Shown: positions 53,055 to 61,944, counted from the stretch's first letter. The stretch: 64,000 nucleotides of DNA from Symbiodinium natans (GCA_905221605.1 CAJNDS010002106.1:348501-412500), one strand, 5' to 3'. Notes: generated by a model from the sequence alone, not told the origin. A program made the numbers and translations.

Positions 53055-53135
53055 CTCCAACCCGGCCTGCGAGTCGCGCCGATTTGAGATGCGACGGGTC
53101 TCGGGGTGCACCTTCTGCACAAGGCCTCGGGAATA
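53055..53135 (-). CDS. Exon-like piece resembling histone H2B
   Basis: Twenty-seven codons in phase 0 from acceptor CTCTCACACAAG to donor GTTGCAG. The segment LVQKVHPETRRISNR resembles the conserved KQVHPDTGISSKA region of H2B, with an extra residue in the loop. Dinoflagellates keep divergent core histone genes, so this is possible. What is seen is a 12-15 residue similarity; identity is inference, and no histone-fold continuation was found nearby. Confidence 0.35.
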
Positions 53136-53662
53136 CTTGTGTGAGAGGGGCTTAGGGTTTAGGGTTTAAGGTATGCGGCCCTCTACTCCAGGAACCGCCC
53201 CCGAATCAAAACTGGCACACCACCCTTGTACGAGTGGGAAATGGGCAAGCGGCCCGGGGTGAACCCTAAACCCCAAACCCCAAACCCTAAACCCTAAACC
53301 CTAAATCCTAAACCTAAACCCTAAACCCTAAGCCCTAAACCCTAAACCCTAAACCCTAAACCCTAAACCCTATAAACCCTAAACCCTAAACCCTAAACCC
53401 TAAACTAAACGCGGGTTAAGATCTGGGTTTATGGCTCCATCAGGGGTTCACGCGGGTTAGGCTTTGGTGACGCTTGGGCTCCAATCGACAGTTTGGGATT
53501 CAGGGCTGGGGGGGGAGGGTTGCGGGAGGTGGCCCTTCTGCAAGAGATGCTTGGGTTCAGGATTTCGAGCCAAAACCCTAAACCCTAAACCCGAAACCCT
53601 AAACCCTAAACCCTAAAGGTGTCATGTCTGGTGTTCGCCGGATGTCTGCAAAACAGGCTTAG

Positions 53663-53735
53663 CGGTTCAACCGTCTCACTCGCCGTTCTGAAGCAACAAA
53701 TTGCAGCCCAAATCTCGACCGACCACATTTCTTAA
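53663..53735 (+). CDS. Probable terminal exon, unknown protein
   Basis: Acceptor AAACAGGCTTAG, then GSTVSLAVLKQQIAAQISTD and HIS, stop TAA. Short but strongly protein-like. Confidence 0.4.
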
Positions 53736-54015
53736 GCATTCTTGGGGTAAAGGGTATACCTTAAGATCCCCTTCTTGCTCTCGGTTTCCTAAGAATCGTG
53801 CAAGGGGTGTGAAAACAAGAGCCTACCAAAAAGTAGGTTTTGGTCATTAAAATAACAACAATAATTATAATGATAATGAAAAACATAATAGAAATAATAA
53901 TAAGAAGAAGAATAGGAAGAATAACAATAATGATAACAAAAATAACAATGACAATAAGAGGAATAATAAGAATAACAATAAGAACCTACAAAATGAAGTA
54001 GGTTTTGGTCATTAG

Positions 54016-54105
54016 GGGGCGTAGGGCCTGATGATGCGTTCCAAGCTGCCGTAGCCTTGCCGAAGCTGGGGGTGCAACTGTGCAAGCTCCTGTGTCGGAT
54101 TTCGG
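54016..54105 (+). CDS. Probable exon with telomere-repeat donor
   Basis: The frame reads GVGPDDAFQAAVALPKLGVQ and LCKLLCRIS from acceptor GGTCATTAG to G/GTTTAG. Upstream lies an AAT/AAG-rich low-complexity block (53845-53990) inside a repeat whose ends are AAGTAGGTTTTGGTCATTA copies. Confidence 0.45.
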
Positions 54106-54858
54106 GTTTAGTTTAGGGCTTAGGACATGTCTCGACCCCCCACCTGAACTGCACTTCCTCCACGCCGTAGCCCTGAGCCCTGACCCCCAGATTGGGGTTT
54201 AGGGCTTACGGTTCGAAACCCCCACCGCCCAAACTCCAACAACGCGCTCAAACCCGAAATTCCCTCTTGCCCCTGCACGGCCGCCCCCGAACCCATCCCA
54301 AGCTAGGTCGGCCCCAGTGAACCCCAGCAAGAGAAGATACACAAACTGTTTTCGGAACATGTTATGCCAGTAAACCCTCCACTCTCAACCTGAAAGCCTT
54401 TTCGCCTCCAAGAATCCCCCCCCCCCCGGGCCCCCCCCGCCCCCCCCCCCCCCCCCCCGCCCTGCCCCAAAGGGGTCTTCGAAGCAACAGGAGCCCAACA
54501 CCCCCATCGCGCTGGGGACTTGGGGGTTCAAAACGACGAGAGATGAACCACCCTAAACCCTGAACCCAGACACCCTGAACCCTCAACCTCAACCCTAAAC
54601 CCCAAACCCTCAACCCTAACCCCCCCCTACCCTAACCCCCCCCCCCCCCAAAAAAAAAAAAAAAAACACGTTCAACCTTTCAGCCCGCAGCCTGAAGCCC
54701 GAAGTCCTAGAACACCCCCTCAATACGAAAACATGCCGACGACGTCAGCTCGCAGAGTCACAATGTGCAAACCCGAAACCCTGAACCCTGAACCCTGAAC
54801 CCTAAAGCCTAAACCCTAAACCCTAAACCTTATAAACCCTAAACCCTAAACCCTAAAC

Positions 54859-54917
54859 CCTCGCTCCTGTGTCAGCTCTGCTCGGATGTCCAGCTTCGCG
54901 GCTTTTTGCTTGCGAGC
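54859..54917 (-). CDS. Probable exon with telomere-repeat donor
   Basis: Acceptor GGGCTGTCAG, then ARKQKAAKLDIRAELTQER, then GG/GTTTAGGG. Charged helix; function unknown. Confidence 0.45.
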
Positions 54918-54929
54918 CTGACAGCCCTC

Positions 54930-55080
54930 CCTTTTCCCATACACCCCTATGCATAGACCCTATCCCTGCCTATACCACCCCCCTGTGCGGCATAGACCCT
55001 ATCCCTTTTCCATAGGCCCCTACCCCCGTCCAGATAGACCCCACCCACAAACCCATAGACCCCTATGGTAACAAACTGCA
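54930..55080. repeat. CATAGACCCCTAT-rich block
   Basis: Repeated CATAGACCCTATCCC and related units directly after the last exon of the protease-like gene. The same kind of DNA follows the small gene at 60740-60850. Confidence 0.8.
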
Positions 55081-55083
55081 TAA

Positions 55084-55517
55084 TCAATCTTCTGGCAGAC
55101 CACGTAAACGGTTCTGAAACTCCAGCTTACGATTCTTCAAGCTTATCTGACCCTTGCTGAGAACAACACCGGATTGCTCCTGCTTCTCCACATCAGCGAT
55201 GGCATTCAATCGGGACAGGAAGTAATGTCGCTTTTCAGCAATCGAAGAATGCTCTGATGGCTTTTGAACTCCTGCCCCTGCAGCTGGTACCGGAACTTTT
55301 GGAATTCCTTCCGATGGCTGTGAGGCAGTACAATGAGCAGGGTTCTTCTGTCCATCAAAAGAAGTCGCTTCTGTTCCGTGTAGCCCTGAAGAATCTTGTG
55401 AAGGTCCTGCTTCGACGGTAGGCAATGAAGGAAGCTCAAGCTTTTGTTTGGGAGATGGGGTCCGGATCCGATCAACCTCCTCCTCCTCCTGTGTCCTGGC
55501 ACGAACGTCCAAAGTCG
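55084..55517 (-). CDS. Protease-like gene, last exon
   Basis: Runs from the acceptor at 55518 to a TAA/TGA-bounded end at 55084. It is hydrophilic and probably disordered (RTQEEEEVDRIRTPSPKQ), ending in a charged helix (KRHYFLSRLNAIADVEKQ). Splicing at 55518-55614 joins it in phase to the upstream exon. Downstream lies CATAGGGGTCTAT-rich DNA. No family is recognised. Confidence 0.55.
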
Positions 55518-55614
55518 CTGCAAGCGCAACAAAAGCGTCACCCAGAGCCTCCGATGGAATCGAAGCGGCAAGGAAGTAATTAGACAAAGAGCGGTAAGGG
55601 TCTCGCGCACTTAC
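55518..55614 (-). other. Canonical intron in protease-like gene, 97 bp
   Basis: Starts GTAAGT, contains CTAAT about midway and ends TTTTGTTGCGCTTGCAG. Removing it joins phase 1 to phase 1 and bypasses the TAA that otherwise ends the upstream frame. It is the best-supported intron in the window. Confidence 0.7.
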
Positions 55615-56002
55615 TGGAACAGAATGTGTGGACCCGGCCTACATTGAACGAAAACGGCACAAGCTCCTCCTCATCATGCACCGAATCTGCATGCTTCACC
55701 TGGAAACCGTCCGGGAATCTGGGATGCGGTCCAATGTTCAAAGAGACTGACATCCCTTTCAAGCCACACAAAGTGTCTGCGTCACCAACGCCAAGAGCAT
55801 GATCAACGCCGGCCTTCAAGGCATCTGAAAGGTAAGCATCAGGGACAGTAACAACCTTCCTTTCTTGAGTGCCGCGGTCACCCGCTAAAAATGAACACCG
55901 CAGTTTTCGCTTGGCAGTATCGTAGCTTTCGATACGAGCCTGTTGTCCAGAAGGCAGAGACAAACACGCCTCAGACACAGCATCAGGCTCTTCAGCAGCC
56001 AC
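55615..56002 (-). CDS. Protease-like gene, exon after protease domain
   Basis: The frame contains LPSGQQARIESYDTAKRKLR, VVTVPDAYLSDALKAGV and MSVSLNIGPHPRFPDGF. Its upstream boundary is a probable intron of about 70 bp after the protease exon (possible GC donor AAG/GCTCAC, acceptor CGTTTGAAAAG), in matching phase. Function of the region unknown. Confidence 0.5.
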
Positions 56003-56059
56003 TGGCTTTTCAAACGAAAAACTGCGAGGAACTTCAGTTTCAGCGGGGCCGCAGCACCG

Positions 56060-56680
56060 TCAAAAGTGAGCCTTCCAGGAATCAGCCGTCTCCTTCCAAA
56101 CCAAAGGGACAGCTTGCATGCAGCTCTTGAAGTATGCCCCATGCGGACGTGTGACTTGCTGCAAAATACTATCCAAGAGGCGGCATTCATTGGCTTCCGA
56201 CTTGATCTCCGTGAGATGAACATTGAGGGCTACTCCCTGCCGAGGAACAGCAAAGATGCCCGTCGTTCCATCAGAAGACCTTCCGATGTGGCATCCCTTG
56301 ACCGGGCCAGAAGATCCTTGAGGGTAGTACAAAACGGCGGAGCCACTATTACCAGACTGACAACGGGCACCTTTGTCATGGACACCAAAGATTACCTCAG
56401 ACGACGGTTTTGGCGGAACTGTCGTTGAGGCATCGCCGTAGCATGGCGTTGACGTATAGCACGCAAACTCACCAACCACTGGCTTTGACGTCGCGGCCTC
56501 CATTCCTGAAGAGTTGACATACCCCTTGTCCGTAGAAAGGAAAACCAAGCCATCGTTCAGGCCCTCAACGGCAGAACTAACTGGCGCCCGGAAGACTTTG
56601 GCCTGGAACTTCCTGGCCCCTGCCAGATACAAGAAATTTTCGCCGTCTGACAACTGTGGAATTCGCCGTTCGGACCGGTG
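56060..56680 (-). CDS. Trypsin-like protease domain, C-terminal half
   Basis: The frame holds the lower part of a chymotrypsin-fold protease: a probable catalytic Asp in VEGLNDGLVFLS, the nucleophile region CQSGNSGSAVLYY, then a substrate-pocket-like GCHIGRSSDG and GIFAVPRQG. GNSGSA in place of GDSGGP, with GCHIG after it, is closer to virus-type and other divergent trypsin-like proteases than to classical trypsins. The catalytic His lies upstream in a different frame (TPCHSF, about 56690), so a one-base break falls at about 56650-56685. Confidence 0.6.
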   Translation of the reverse strand, partial: HRSERRIPQLSDGENFLYLAGARKFQAKVFRAPVSSAVEGLNDGLVFLSTDKGYVNSSGMEAATSKPVVGEFACYTSTPCYGDASTTVPPKPSSEVIFGVHDKGARCQSGNSGSAVLYYPQGSSGPVKGCHIGRSSDGTTGIFAVPRQGVALNVHLTEIKSEANECRLLDSILQQVTRPHGAYFKSCMQAVPLVWKETADSWKAHF

Positions 56681-57849
56681 AAGGAATGACAAGGAGTGAC
56701 GAAAGTGCTCACAGAATCATAGGTGCACGACGAAATCAATGTGCCGCAAGCCCGAACTGCCATGAGACCAGTAGTCTGGCGTTGGCAAGCAGCAATTCTA
56801 TCGATCTGCTTGTCGGACGCATCAGGAAGCGCTTGCTTGATCGCCTCTCTGGCAACTGTCTGAAGAGCACCCGCATCCATAACCAGCGCTGACTGCTGAT
56901 CAACACCTAGCTGGAATGCTTGGAACATCTCCCTCAGTTCTTCAGAAATGACGCCCTTCTCCAAATCCAATGAAACAGAATCACCTGCCCCTTTGATCCG
57001 CAAGCCAGCATCAGCCCGAGACTGCAGTGGCCCGATGGTGCGCAGAGCTTGCAAGAGAGAAGCACTGATATTCTTGCTGGTGGAGTCTTCAACCATCAAG
57101 TAAACAAAGAATGAAATAGAAGTCGCAACAGGGTTCCGGCAGATGATGATGAAGACGATGAAAGCCGTCGAGTCAGCCCTTGTGTCAGAGAAGGCCGCCC
57201 GGAAGAAGCCTTGAATGATACGAGGTTGAATCTTGCCGGCTTCTGTAACAAAGAGGGGTGTACCAGAAAGCTGACTCACAAGCAAAGCAGTAACAGAAAC
57301 ATGACGCGCAAAAAGTGCAACAGCGGAAATGACCAACATAAAAGAAAAACTAATCTTAAATTTGGGCATGCCAACACCCCTCCTGACAAGATTCCAGCCA
57401 GCCATCAAAGATTGGAAGTCTGTGCTCGCATAGAGTATCTGACACACAATGCCGGAACGCGCCTCTCGCCTGACGTACAGCTCAGTCGTCGCAGACAAGT
57501 GGGTCATCAGAGCTATACGATTGGTAAGAGTTGCCCGTGTGGAAGTATAAGAGCCAGCCACTGTATAAAACGCTCCAAGGGCGGAACATATCACCATCAC
57601 CCAGGAATTGGAGGTCGCCCGGGACACACCCGTGTTGAAGAGCATCAGACCTGACAGAGCGTACTCCACAGGGGAAGGAGCAATGCCAGCACGGACGTTG
57701 AAAAACGAAACAAAGTACATGGCAAGCTGAAAGAACCCCCAGAAGTTGCAGGAAACCGCCGCAATGTCAAAATAAACAAGCGAAACCAATACCGCCAACA
57801 CAGTAAGAAATGCAACTAATCTCGGCCGAAATGCAGAAATCACCCCCAA
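56660..57849 (-). CDS. Membrane segments and protease N-terminal half
   Basis: Several hydrophobic helices (LVAFLTVLAVLVSLVYF; WGFFQLAMYFVSFF; VMVICSALGAFYTVAG; SFMLVISAVALFARH; FIVFIIICR and SISFFVYLMV) are followed by a soluble linker and CGTLISSCTYDSVSTFVTPC then HSF. In the last part the His is the probable first catalytic residue. The frame has no proper start; at 57848 a run of five G separates it from the upstream frame, and six G would make them continuous. A membrane-anchored protease is the natural reading. Confidence 0.55.
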
Positions 57850-57989
57850 CAGAAGACAACAAAAGCGGCACCGTCTCCATCACATAAAGCAAGAAACCAG
57901 CTGCGAAAGGACTTTTTCCCTTTGACTGTCAGATTGGTGAAGGCTTTGCGGGACTCCTGGCCGAGCATCTCCACGATATCTCCTGGCCA
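57850..57989 (-). CDS. Protease-like gene, short exon
   Basis: From the acceptor at 57990 the frame reads WPGDIVEMLGQESRKAFTNL then VKGKKSFRSWFLALCDGDG, reaching TGA just after the G run at 57848. It links the N-terminal region to the membrane region. The CDGDG segment is loosely EF-hand-like. Confidence 0.5.
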
Positions 57990-58112
57990 CTGGCTACTAA
58001 ATCCCCAAACCCAACCCGAAGCCCTAAACCCTAAACCCTAAACCCTAAAACCGAAACCCTAAACCCTACACCGTGATATTCAAAAAACTCTATTGGAACT
58101 TAGCACTCTTAC
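57990..58112 (-). other. Probable intron containing telomere-type repeat, 123 bp
   Basis: Donor CCT/GTAAGAG and acceptor TAGTAGCCAG, both phase 0. The interior holds GTTTAGGGTTTCGG and three further TTTAGGG units. Removing it joins two coding-like frames and avoids stops. Confidence 0.6.
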
Positions 58113-58250
58113 AGGTCCTTCGTTGCCCGTCAGGTTCTCCCGTGCATCGGCCACTGTCAGCAAATCTTCTTCGCTCAGGGTTCGAAGGAAGCATCTCAAA
58201 TCATTCCTTAGGTAATTGATTGAAAGGAAGCCTCTACTCGAAAAAAAAAC
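58113..58250 (-). CDS. Protease-like gene, exon after T9 run
   Basis: The frame reads SRGFLSINYLRNDLRCFLR and LSEEDLLTVADARENLTG up to the donor at 58112. The upstream frame is offset by one base at a run of nine T (58241-58249 on the plus strand as A9); eight T would make the two continuous. A short intron is the alternative. Confidence 0.5.
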
Positions 58251-60054
58251 CGTTCGGGAGAAGGCAATCGCGATTACGAGCACTAGGCTGCGCAACTCGG
58301 CGAACCCAGCGAGACATGGTCATGCCTTGAACCTCATCGAGATTCAGCTCAAAGACCTCAAGAGAAGAGATTCCAATTGAGCTGAACAAGGGATCCCATC
58401 TCATCAAAAGACTCTTGGTTTCCAGACAGCTAGTGCCTACATCAAGCGCTTCTGCATAGGAAGTGGCTTCCTGGCACGCCTTTCGGTTGAGCTTCTCTGC
58501 TTTCTGCTCCCTGGAGGCAACACGTGTAAACTTGGCAGAGAAGTTGCCGAGCTCAAAGAGGTCTCCAAAGAACTCAATCGGAGGCGAAGAGACATCCTCA
58601 GTTGAGTCCTGCGTCACCTGCAAGCAATGCGAAAAGCACTGAAGCGTACATCCAGCCTCCATCATGAAGACAAGACATGAGTCCGTCTCACGATCACCCC
58701 GTTCAAATCCGAAGTCCGGAAGCTGGATCGAGTACACGTGAAGCTGCCTCTCCAGCGTTGAAGGGGAAAATAGCTTGGAGGCCGGAACACTACGGTCCCG
58801 ATCAGCGGCCGCTGTGAAGATCTGCATCGTCGGAGAGTAAGATTCCTCAATTTGCCACTCTGCAGGCAGTTGCAACAGTGTCTCTTGGCTCCGACTTTTG
58901 CAACGCGCACCATTGATATCCGGCCCTCTTTGCAATCTTCCATCCGCGGCGTCAGGGTGTTGTGTCGCAATCTCCCTAACAGACGAACACCTGACAATGG
59001 ACAATTGCGTCACTGTGTCGCTGTCAGTGACACAAGTCCCGTCACCTCCGGCAATCAAATCCGCGATAGGATCAGTCGACGCTTGAATCATCAACGGGGC
59101 CTGGGCAAGGCCAAAGACTGGCCGCGCCGACTTCACCTTGAGCACTGAGTGGTATTCAAGTCCAGAAGAGGGAGATTTCTTAGGAATGACAGATCCGAAC
59201 CAGAGGTTGCAACCTGAAATCTGTACTTCAAAGGAGAACGGAGCAAGAGAGGAAGTGCGGACAGTGGTCACGTAGGTCCCTGTCGGGGAGTTATGCACTG
59301 GAGCTGCTCCGGCGACTACTTTCGTACCATCATCATTGCACACACTTCCCGAACCAGCTGGCGTCGCTTTGTTGATCTGCAGAATTCCTTGGAAGCTCGT
59401 CCGGAGCTCGTCAACTGAATAGTCGCGACTTCCCTTCAGCATAGACCAGAGCACTCCATCCAGCGTCCCATGCTCTTTTCCTACTGAAAGAAGAGCTGCT
59501 GCAAACTCCTCCTTCGTGATCCTGCAATCCGCATTTGCGTCGAACCTCAAAGGATTGTTGACAGAGATCAGACCAGGCAATGTGCCGGAGAACGCCTGAT
59601 AGGACAGAGTGAAAGAAGGACAACTGTCCGCAGAAGAAGTGACAACCGCATCGGGAGGCGGCAAATGACCGGCAAGATAGTCACCTTCAACTTCATATCC
59701 GGCCAACTGCTTGCATGTCATCGGAGTTGAAGAACCCGGAACATACAAAATGCCATCAGACAACGACAAAGTGCCAGATGAGGAGATGGCAAAGTCGGAT
59801 GTCCGAAGAGGTCGCAAGACAGGAGTGAACTCTTGTGCACTAACGGAACCCGGAAACAAACGTCCAGGAGCACCAGACGAAACGCCGGTAGTCAGAACGC
59901 AACGAGTGCGATACAGACCAAAGATGCCCTGCATTCTGAAATCCGAACTGAAGAAAATCAACTCATCATCAACAAGTCCCTCAGTACGAACTGTAAGAGG
60001 TTCAGCAGAAAAGTCATCAAGAGCCTGGACACAAGGGGAGCGAGAGAAGAAGCT
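58234..60054 (-). CDS. Protease-like gene, N-terminal region with EF-hand
   Basis: Open for about 600 codons. A canonical EF-hand loop, DANADCRITKEE (59545-59508), with flanking helices, suggests calcium binding; the rest has no recognisable domain. No ATG opens this frame near the 5' end. In another frame an ATG at 60058 begins MKLLLSLPL, signal-peptide-like, but stops after 13 codons. A very short intron or a one-base break would connect it. About 56 bases upstream of that ATG is a spliced-leader-like sequence (60115-60130). The gene therefore appears nearly complete but carries several frame breaks. Confidence 0.6.
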   Translation of the reverse strand, partial: SFFSRSPCVQALDDFSAEPLTVRTEGLVDDELIFFSSDFRMQGIFGLYRTRCVLTTGVSSGAPGRLFPGSVSAQEFTPVLRPLRTSDFAISSSGTLSLSDGILYVPGSSTPMTCKQLAGYEVEGDYLAGHLPPPDAVVTSSADSCPSFTLSYQAFSGTLPGLISVNNPLRFDANADCRITKEEFAAALLSVGKEHGTLDGVLWSMLKGSRDYSVDELRTSFQGILQINKATPAGSGSVCNDDGTKVVAGAAPVHNSPTGTYVTTVRTSSLAPFSFEVQISGCNLWFGSVIPKKSPSSGLEYHSVLKVKSARPVFGLAQAPLMIQASTDPIADLIAGGDGTCVTDSDTVTQLSIVRCSSVREIATQHPDAADGRLQRGPDINGARCKSRSQETLLQLPAEWQIEESYSPTMQIFTAAADRDRSVPASKLFSPSTLERQLHVYSIQLPDFGFERGDRETDSCLVFMMEAGCTLQCFSHCLQVTQDSTEDVSSPPIEFFGDLFELGNFSAKFTRVASREQKAEKLNRKACQEATSYAEALDVGTSCLETKSLLMRWDPLFSSIGISSLEVFELNLDEVQGMTMSRWVRRVAQPSARNRDCLLPNGFFFE

Positions 60055-60114
60055 TCATCGCTGCGTGAGGCTGGCACCTTCCACAACGAACGAAACTCCC
60101 GCTACAAGCTACTC

Positions 60115-60130
60115 CTTGAGCCAAAAAGGG
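60115..60130 (-). other. Spliced-leader-like sequence, possible relic
   Basis: The minus strand reads CCCTTTTTGGCTCAAG, matching the last 12 bases (TTTTGGCTCAAG) of the dinoflagellate spliced leader with one mismatch before them. It lies at the 5' end of the protease-like gene. A palindrome family in the window (10874, 23508, 62884) also contains CCCTTTTTGGCTC, so a chance origin is possible. Confidence 0.45.
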
Positions 60131-60139
60131 ATTAGGGTT

Positions 60140-60720
60140 TCTTCTTGGGTTTAGGGATTAGGGCTTATTTGCAAACACAACACTCACATGATGGCTTCGA
60201 AAAAGAATAAAGCGGGGGGGGGGGGGGGGGGGGTTGGGGGCCCCATTTGCACAGACAATGCTCGCATGATGGGTTTGAAACAAACAAGTGCCTATGTTTA
60301 GGGGCTTGTAGGGTTTTGGGTTTAGGGTTTTTGACGGATTGGATTCATTAGGGTTTAGGGCTTAGGGGTGTAGGGGTTAGGGTTTGAAGTTGAGGGTTTT
60401 TTCAGGGTTTAGGGTTTTGTGGGTTTGGGGCGGGTTTTTAGGGTGTAGGGCTTAGAGGGCTTCGGGGTTTTTAGGGTTTAAGGTTTTTTAGGGCTTAGGG
60501 TTTAGGGCCAGGTTTTTGGGGTTTAGGGCTGGCTTTAAGGTTTAGGGTTTTTGTTAGGGATTAGGGATTCTTAGGGTTTTTTTAGGGTTTAGGGTTTGTT
60601 GGGGTTTAGGGCCGGATTTAGGGTTTAGGGTCTTTAGGGATTAGGGTTTCTTTTTGGGTTTAGGGATCAGGGTGTTTTAGGGGCTCGGGCTTAGGGTTTA
60701 GGGTGTAGGGACTCAGGGTT
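60140..60720. repeat. Degenerate TTTAGGG-rich stretch
   Basis: TTTAGGG units with many single-base and short insertions (TTTTAGGG, GGCTTAGGG, GGATTAGGG) plus a poly-G tract at 60214-60232. Nothing gene-like was seen. Confidence 0.85.
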
Positions 60721-60739
60721 TAGGGTACAGTTGTGAGGC

Positions 60740-60850
60740 GACGAAGGAAGGGACGGATAGGACCCTATCGGAAAGGCATAGGGGTCATGCCGCGGATAGG
60801 GGTCTCTGTCTGGGCTATGCCCCCCTATATACAGACCCCTAGCCTTTCCA
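60740..60850. repeat. ATAGGGGTC-rich block
   Basis: GGATAGGACCCTATCGG, GGCATAGGGGTCATGCC and similar, downstream of the small retroposed gene; same motif family as 54930-55080. Confidence 0.8.
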
Positions 60851-61088
60851 GGCAGGGCCCACCAGACATCATGTTAATCAAGGAAGTCGACCTTCCGTCG
60901 ATGACCTGATGACCATCGTTCCCGAGGGTGGCAAGGGCATGGCCGATCGCAGAGACAGGCAGGCTTTCAACCTCTTCGTCAGTCAGAGCACCAAATGGGG
61001 TGCACCCGGTCCTGAGAAAGCTGGACTCATCGAAGGGTATCGCAGCCGGTGCCCTGTCCACGCGGACTTTCTTCACCACTGCATCCAT
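60825..61088 (-). CDS. Small gene downstream of spliced-leader relic, unknown
   Basis: ATG 29 bases after the relic opens 87 codons: MDAVVKKVRVDRAPAAIPF, then FGALTDEEVESLPVSAIGHA, ending in CATAGGGG-type repeat DNA that contributes the last residues and stop. The true C-terminus may therefore be lost, so this is probably a truncated retroposed copy. Family not recognised. Confidence 0.55.
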   Translation of the reverse strand: MDAVVKKVRVDRAPAAIPFDESSFLRTGCTPFGALTDEEVESLPVSAIGHALATLGNDGHQVIDGRSTSLINMMSGGPCLERLGVCI

Positions 61089-61116
61089 GCATCGACACCA
61101 ACCGCAGGCAAAGCGG

Positions 61117-61131
61117 CTTGAGCCAAAATGG
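61117..61131 (-). other. Relict dinoflagellate spliced leader
   Basis: The minus strand reads CCATTTTGGCTCAAG, an exact match to the 3' 15 bases of the 22-nt leader trans-spliced onto dinoflagellate mRNAs. In the genome it marks a gene copy made from a processed mRNA. It is fused directly to CCCTAAA repeat upstream. Confidence 0.8.
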
Positions 61132-61139
61132 TTTAGGGT

Positions 61140-61259
61140 TTAGGGTCTTTTTTGCTTCAATAAGAAAGTTGCTTGCCGGGCCTGGAGGTTCTTCCTGAAC
61201 TCGAGGAGCCTCTCGAGCAGCTCCCTGATGGCATCTTCCTGGCTCTGCTTGTTTTGCCC
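61140..61259 (-). CDS. Probable C-terminal exon, coiled coil
   Basis: Acceptor AGGTTCTAAG, then GQNKQSQEDAIRELLERLLE and FRKNLQARQATFLLKQ, with a TAA stop formed by the CCCTAAA repeat. Heptad-like leucines. Its stop lies 9 bases from the spliced-leader relic of the next gene. Confidence 0.45.
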   Translation of the reverse strand, partial: GQNKQSQEDAIRELLERLLEFRKNLQARQATFLLKQKRP

Positions 61260-61905
61260 CTTAGAACCTTTAGGGTTTAGGGTTTAGGGTTTAGGGTTTA
61301 ATTCTTTTGGGCAGAAAAAATTAGAATTAAACACGAGAAACAATTCAGTATCCCCCCGGGTGTTCTGCAAATACATCTCTCAACAATCAGTTCCTAAGGG
61401 GGCTATAGTCTTCTGCCCATGAAGCTCGGGGCTCAGCGAGTTTGGAGCGGAAGCCCTCGACCCTCAACCGTCTCCTTTGCCCCCCCCAAGCTAACTTTAA
61501 AGAAAGGGGCAGACGAGAAAGCACGAAAAACCACACCCCCTAAACCCTAAACCCTTTGGGCAACGGACTAAACCCAAAACCCAAAACCCTAAACCCTAAA
61601 TGTCCATAGGAGCTCCCTCGGCACAACCCCCTAAACCCAGTGAACCCTAAGCCCGAAGCCCTAAACCGTAAACCTTAGACCCCAAGCCCTAAACCCAGTG
61701 AACCCACGAGGCGTTGGGGTTTTAGTGTTCTTGGGTTGAGGGTCCAGTTTGAACCTAAACCCTAAACCCTAAACCCTAAACCCTAAACCCTAAACTCTAA
61801 ACCCTAAACCCTAAACCCTAAACCCTAAACCCTAAGCCCTAAACCCTAAACCCCCTAAACCCTAAACCCTAAACCCTAAACCCCAAACCAATAGAGTTTT
61901 CCCAG

Positions 61906-61944
61906 CGAGGTGCCGAGGGAAGCCGCAGTGGGCAAAAAGGAAAG
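61906..61944 (+). CDS. Small exon, unknown protein
   Basis: Acceptor GAGTTTTCCCAG, then EVPREAAVGKKE, then donor GTCTAGGG. Good acceptor; short. Confidence 0.3.

Larger units (their letters stand above)
48294..55080. repeat. Telomere-type repeat landscape, right part
   Basis: TTTAGGG arrays at 49172-49270 and 49386-49520, TTTGGGG-rich variant at 49868-49982, CCCTAAA arrays at 49735-49774 and 53260-53405, and CCCTCAA variants at 52847-52905. A C-rich tract broken by single G residues spans 49021-49137. Exon-like pieces on both strands are listed separately. Confidence 0.95.

Noticed and set aside
54930-55080. CRISPR-like regular repeats
   Set aside because: Units vary in length and sequence and spacers are not unique; not expected in a nucleus.
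56640-56700. Programmed -1 frameshift in the protease region
   Set aside because: The shift needed is -1, but no X XXY YYZ slippery heptamer lies in the zero frame there.
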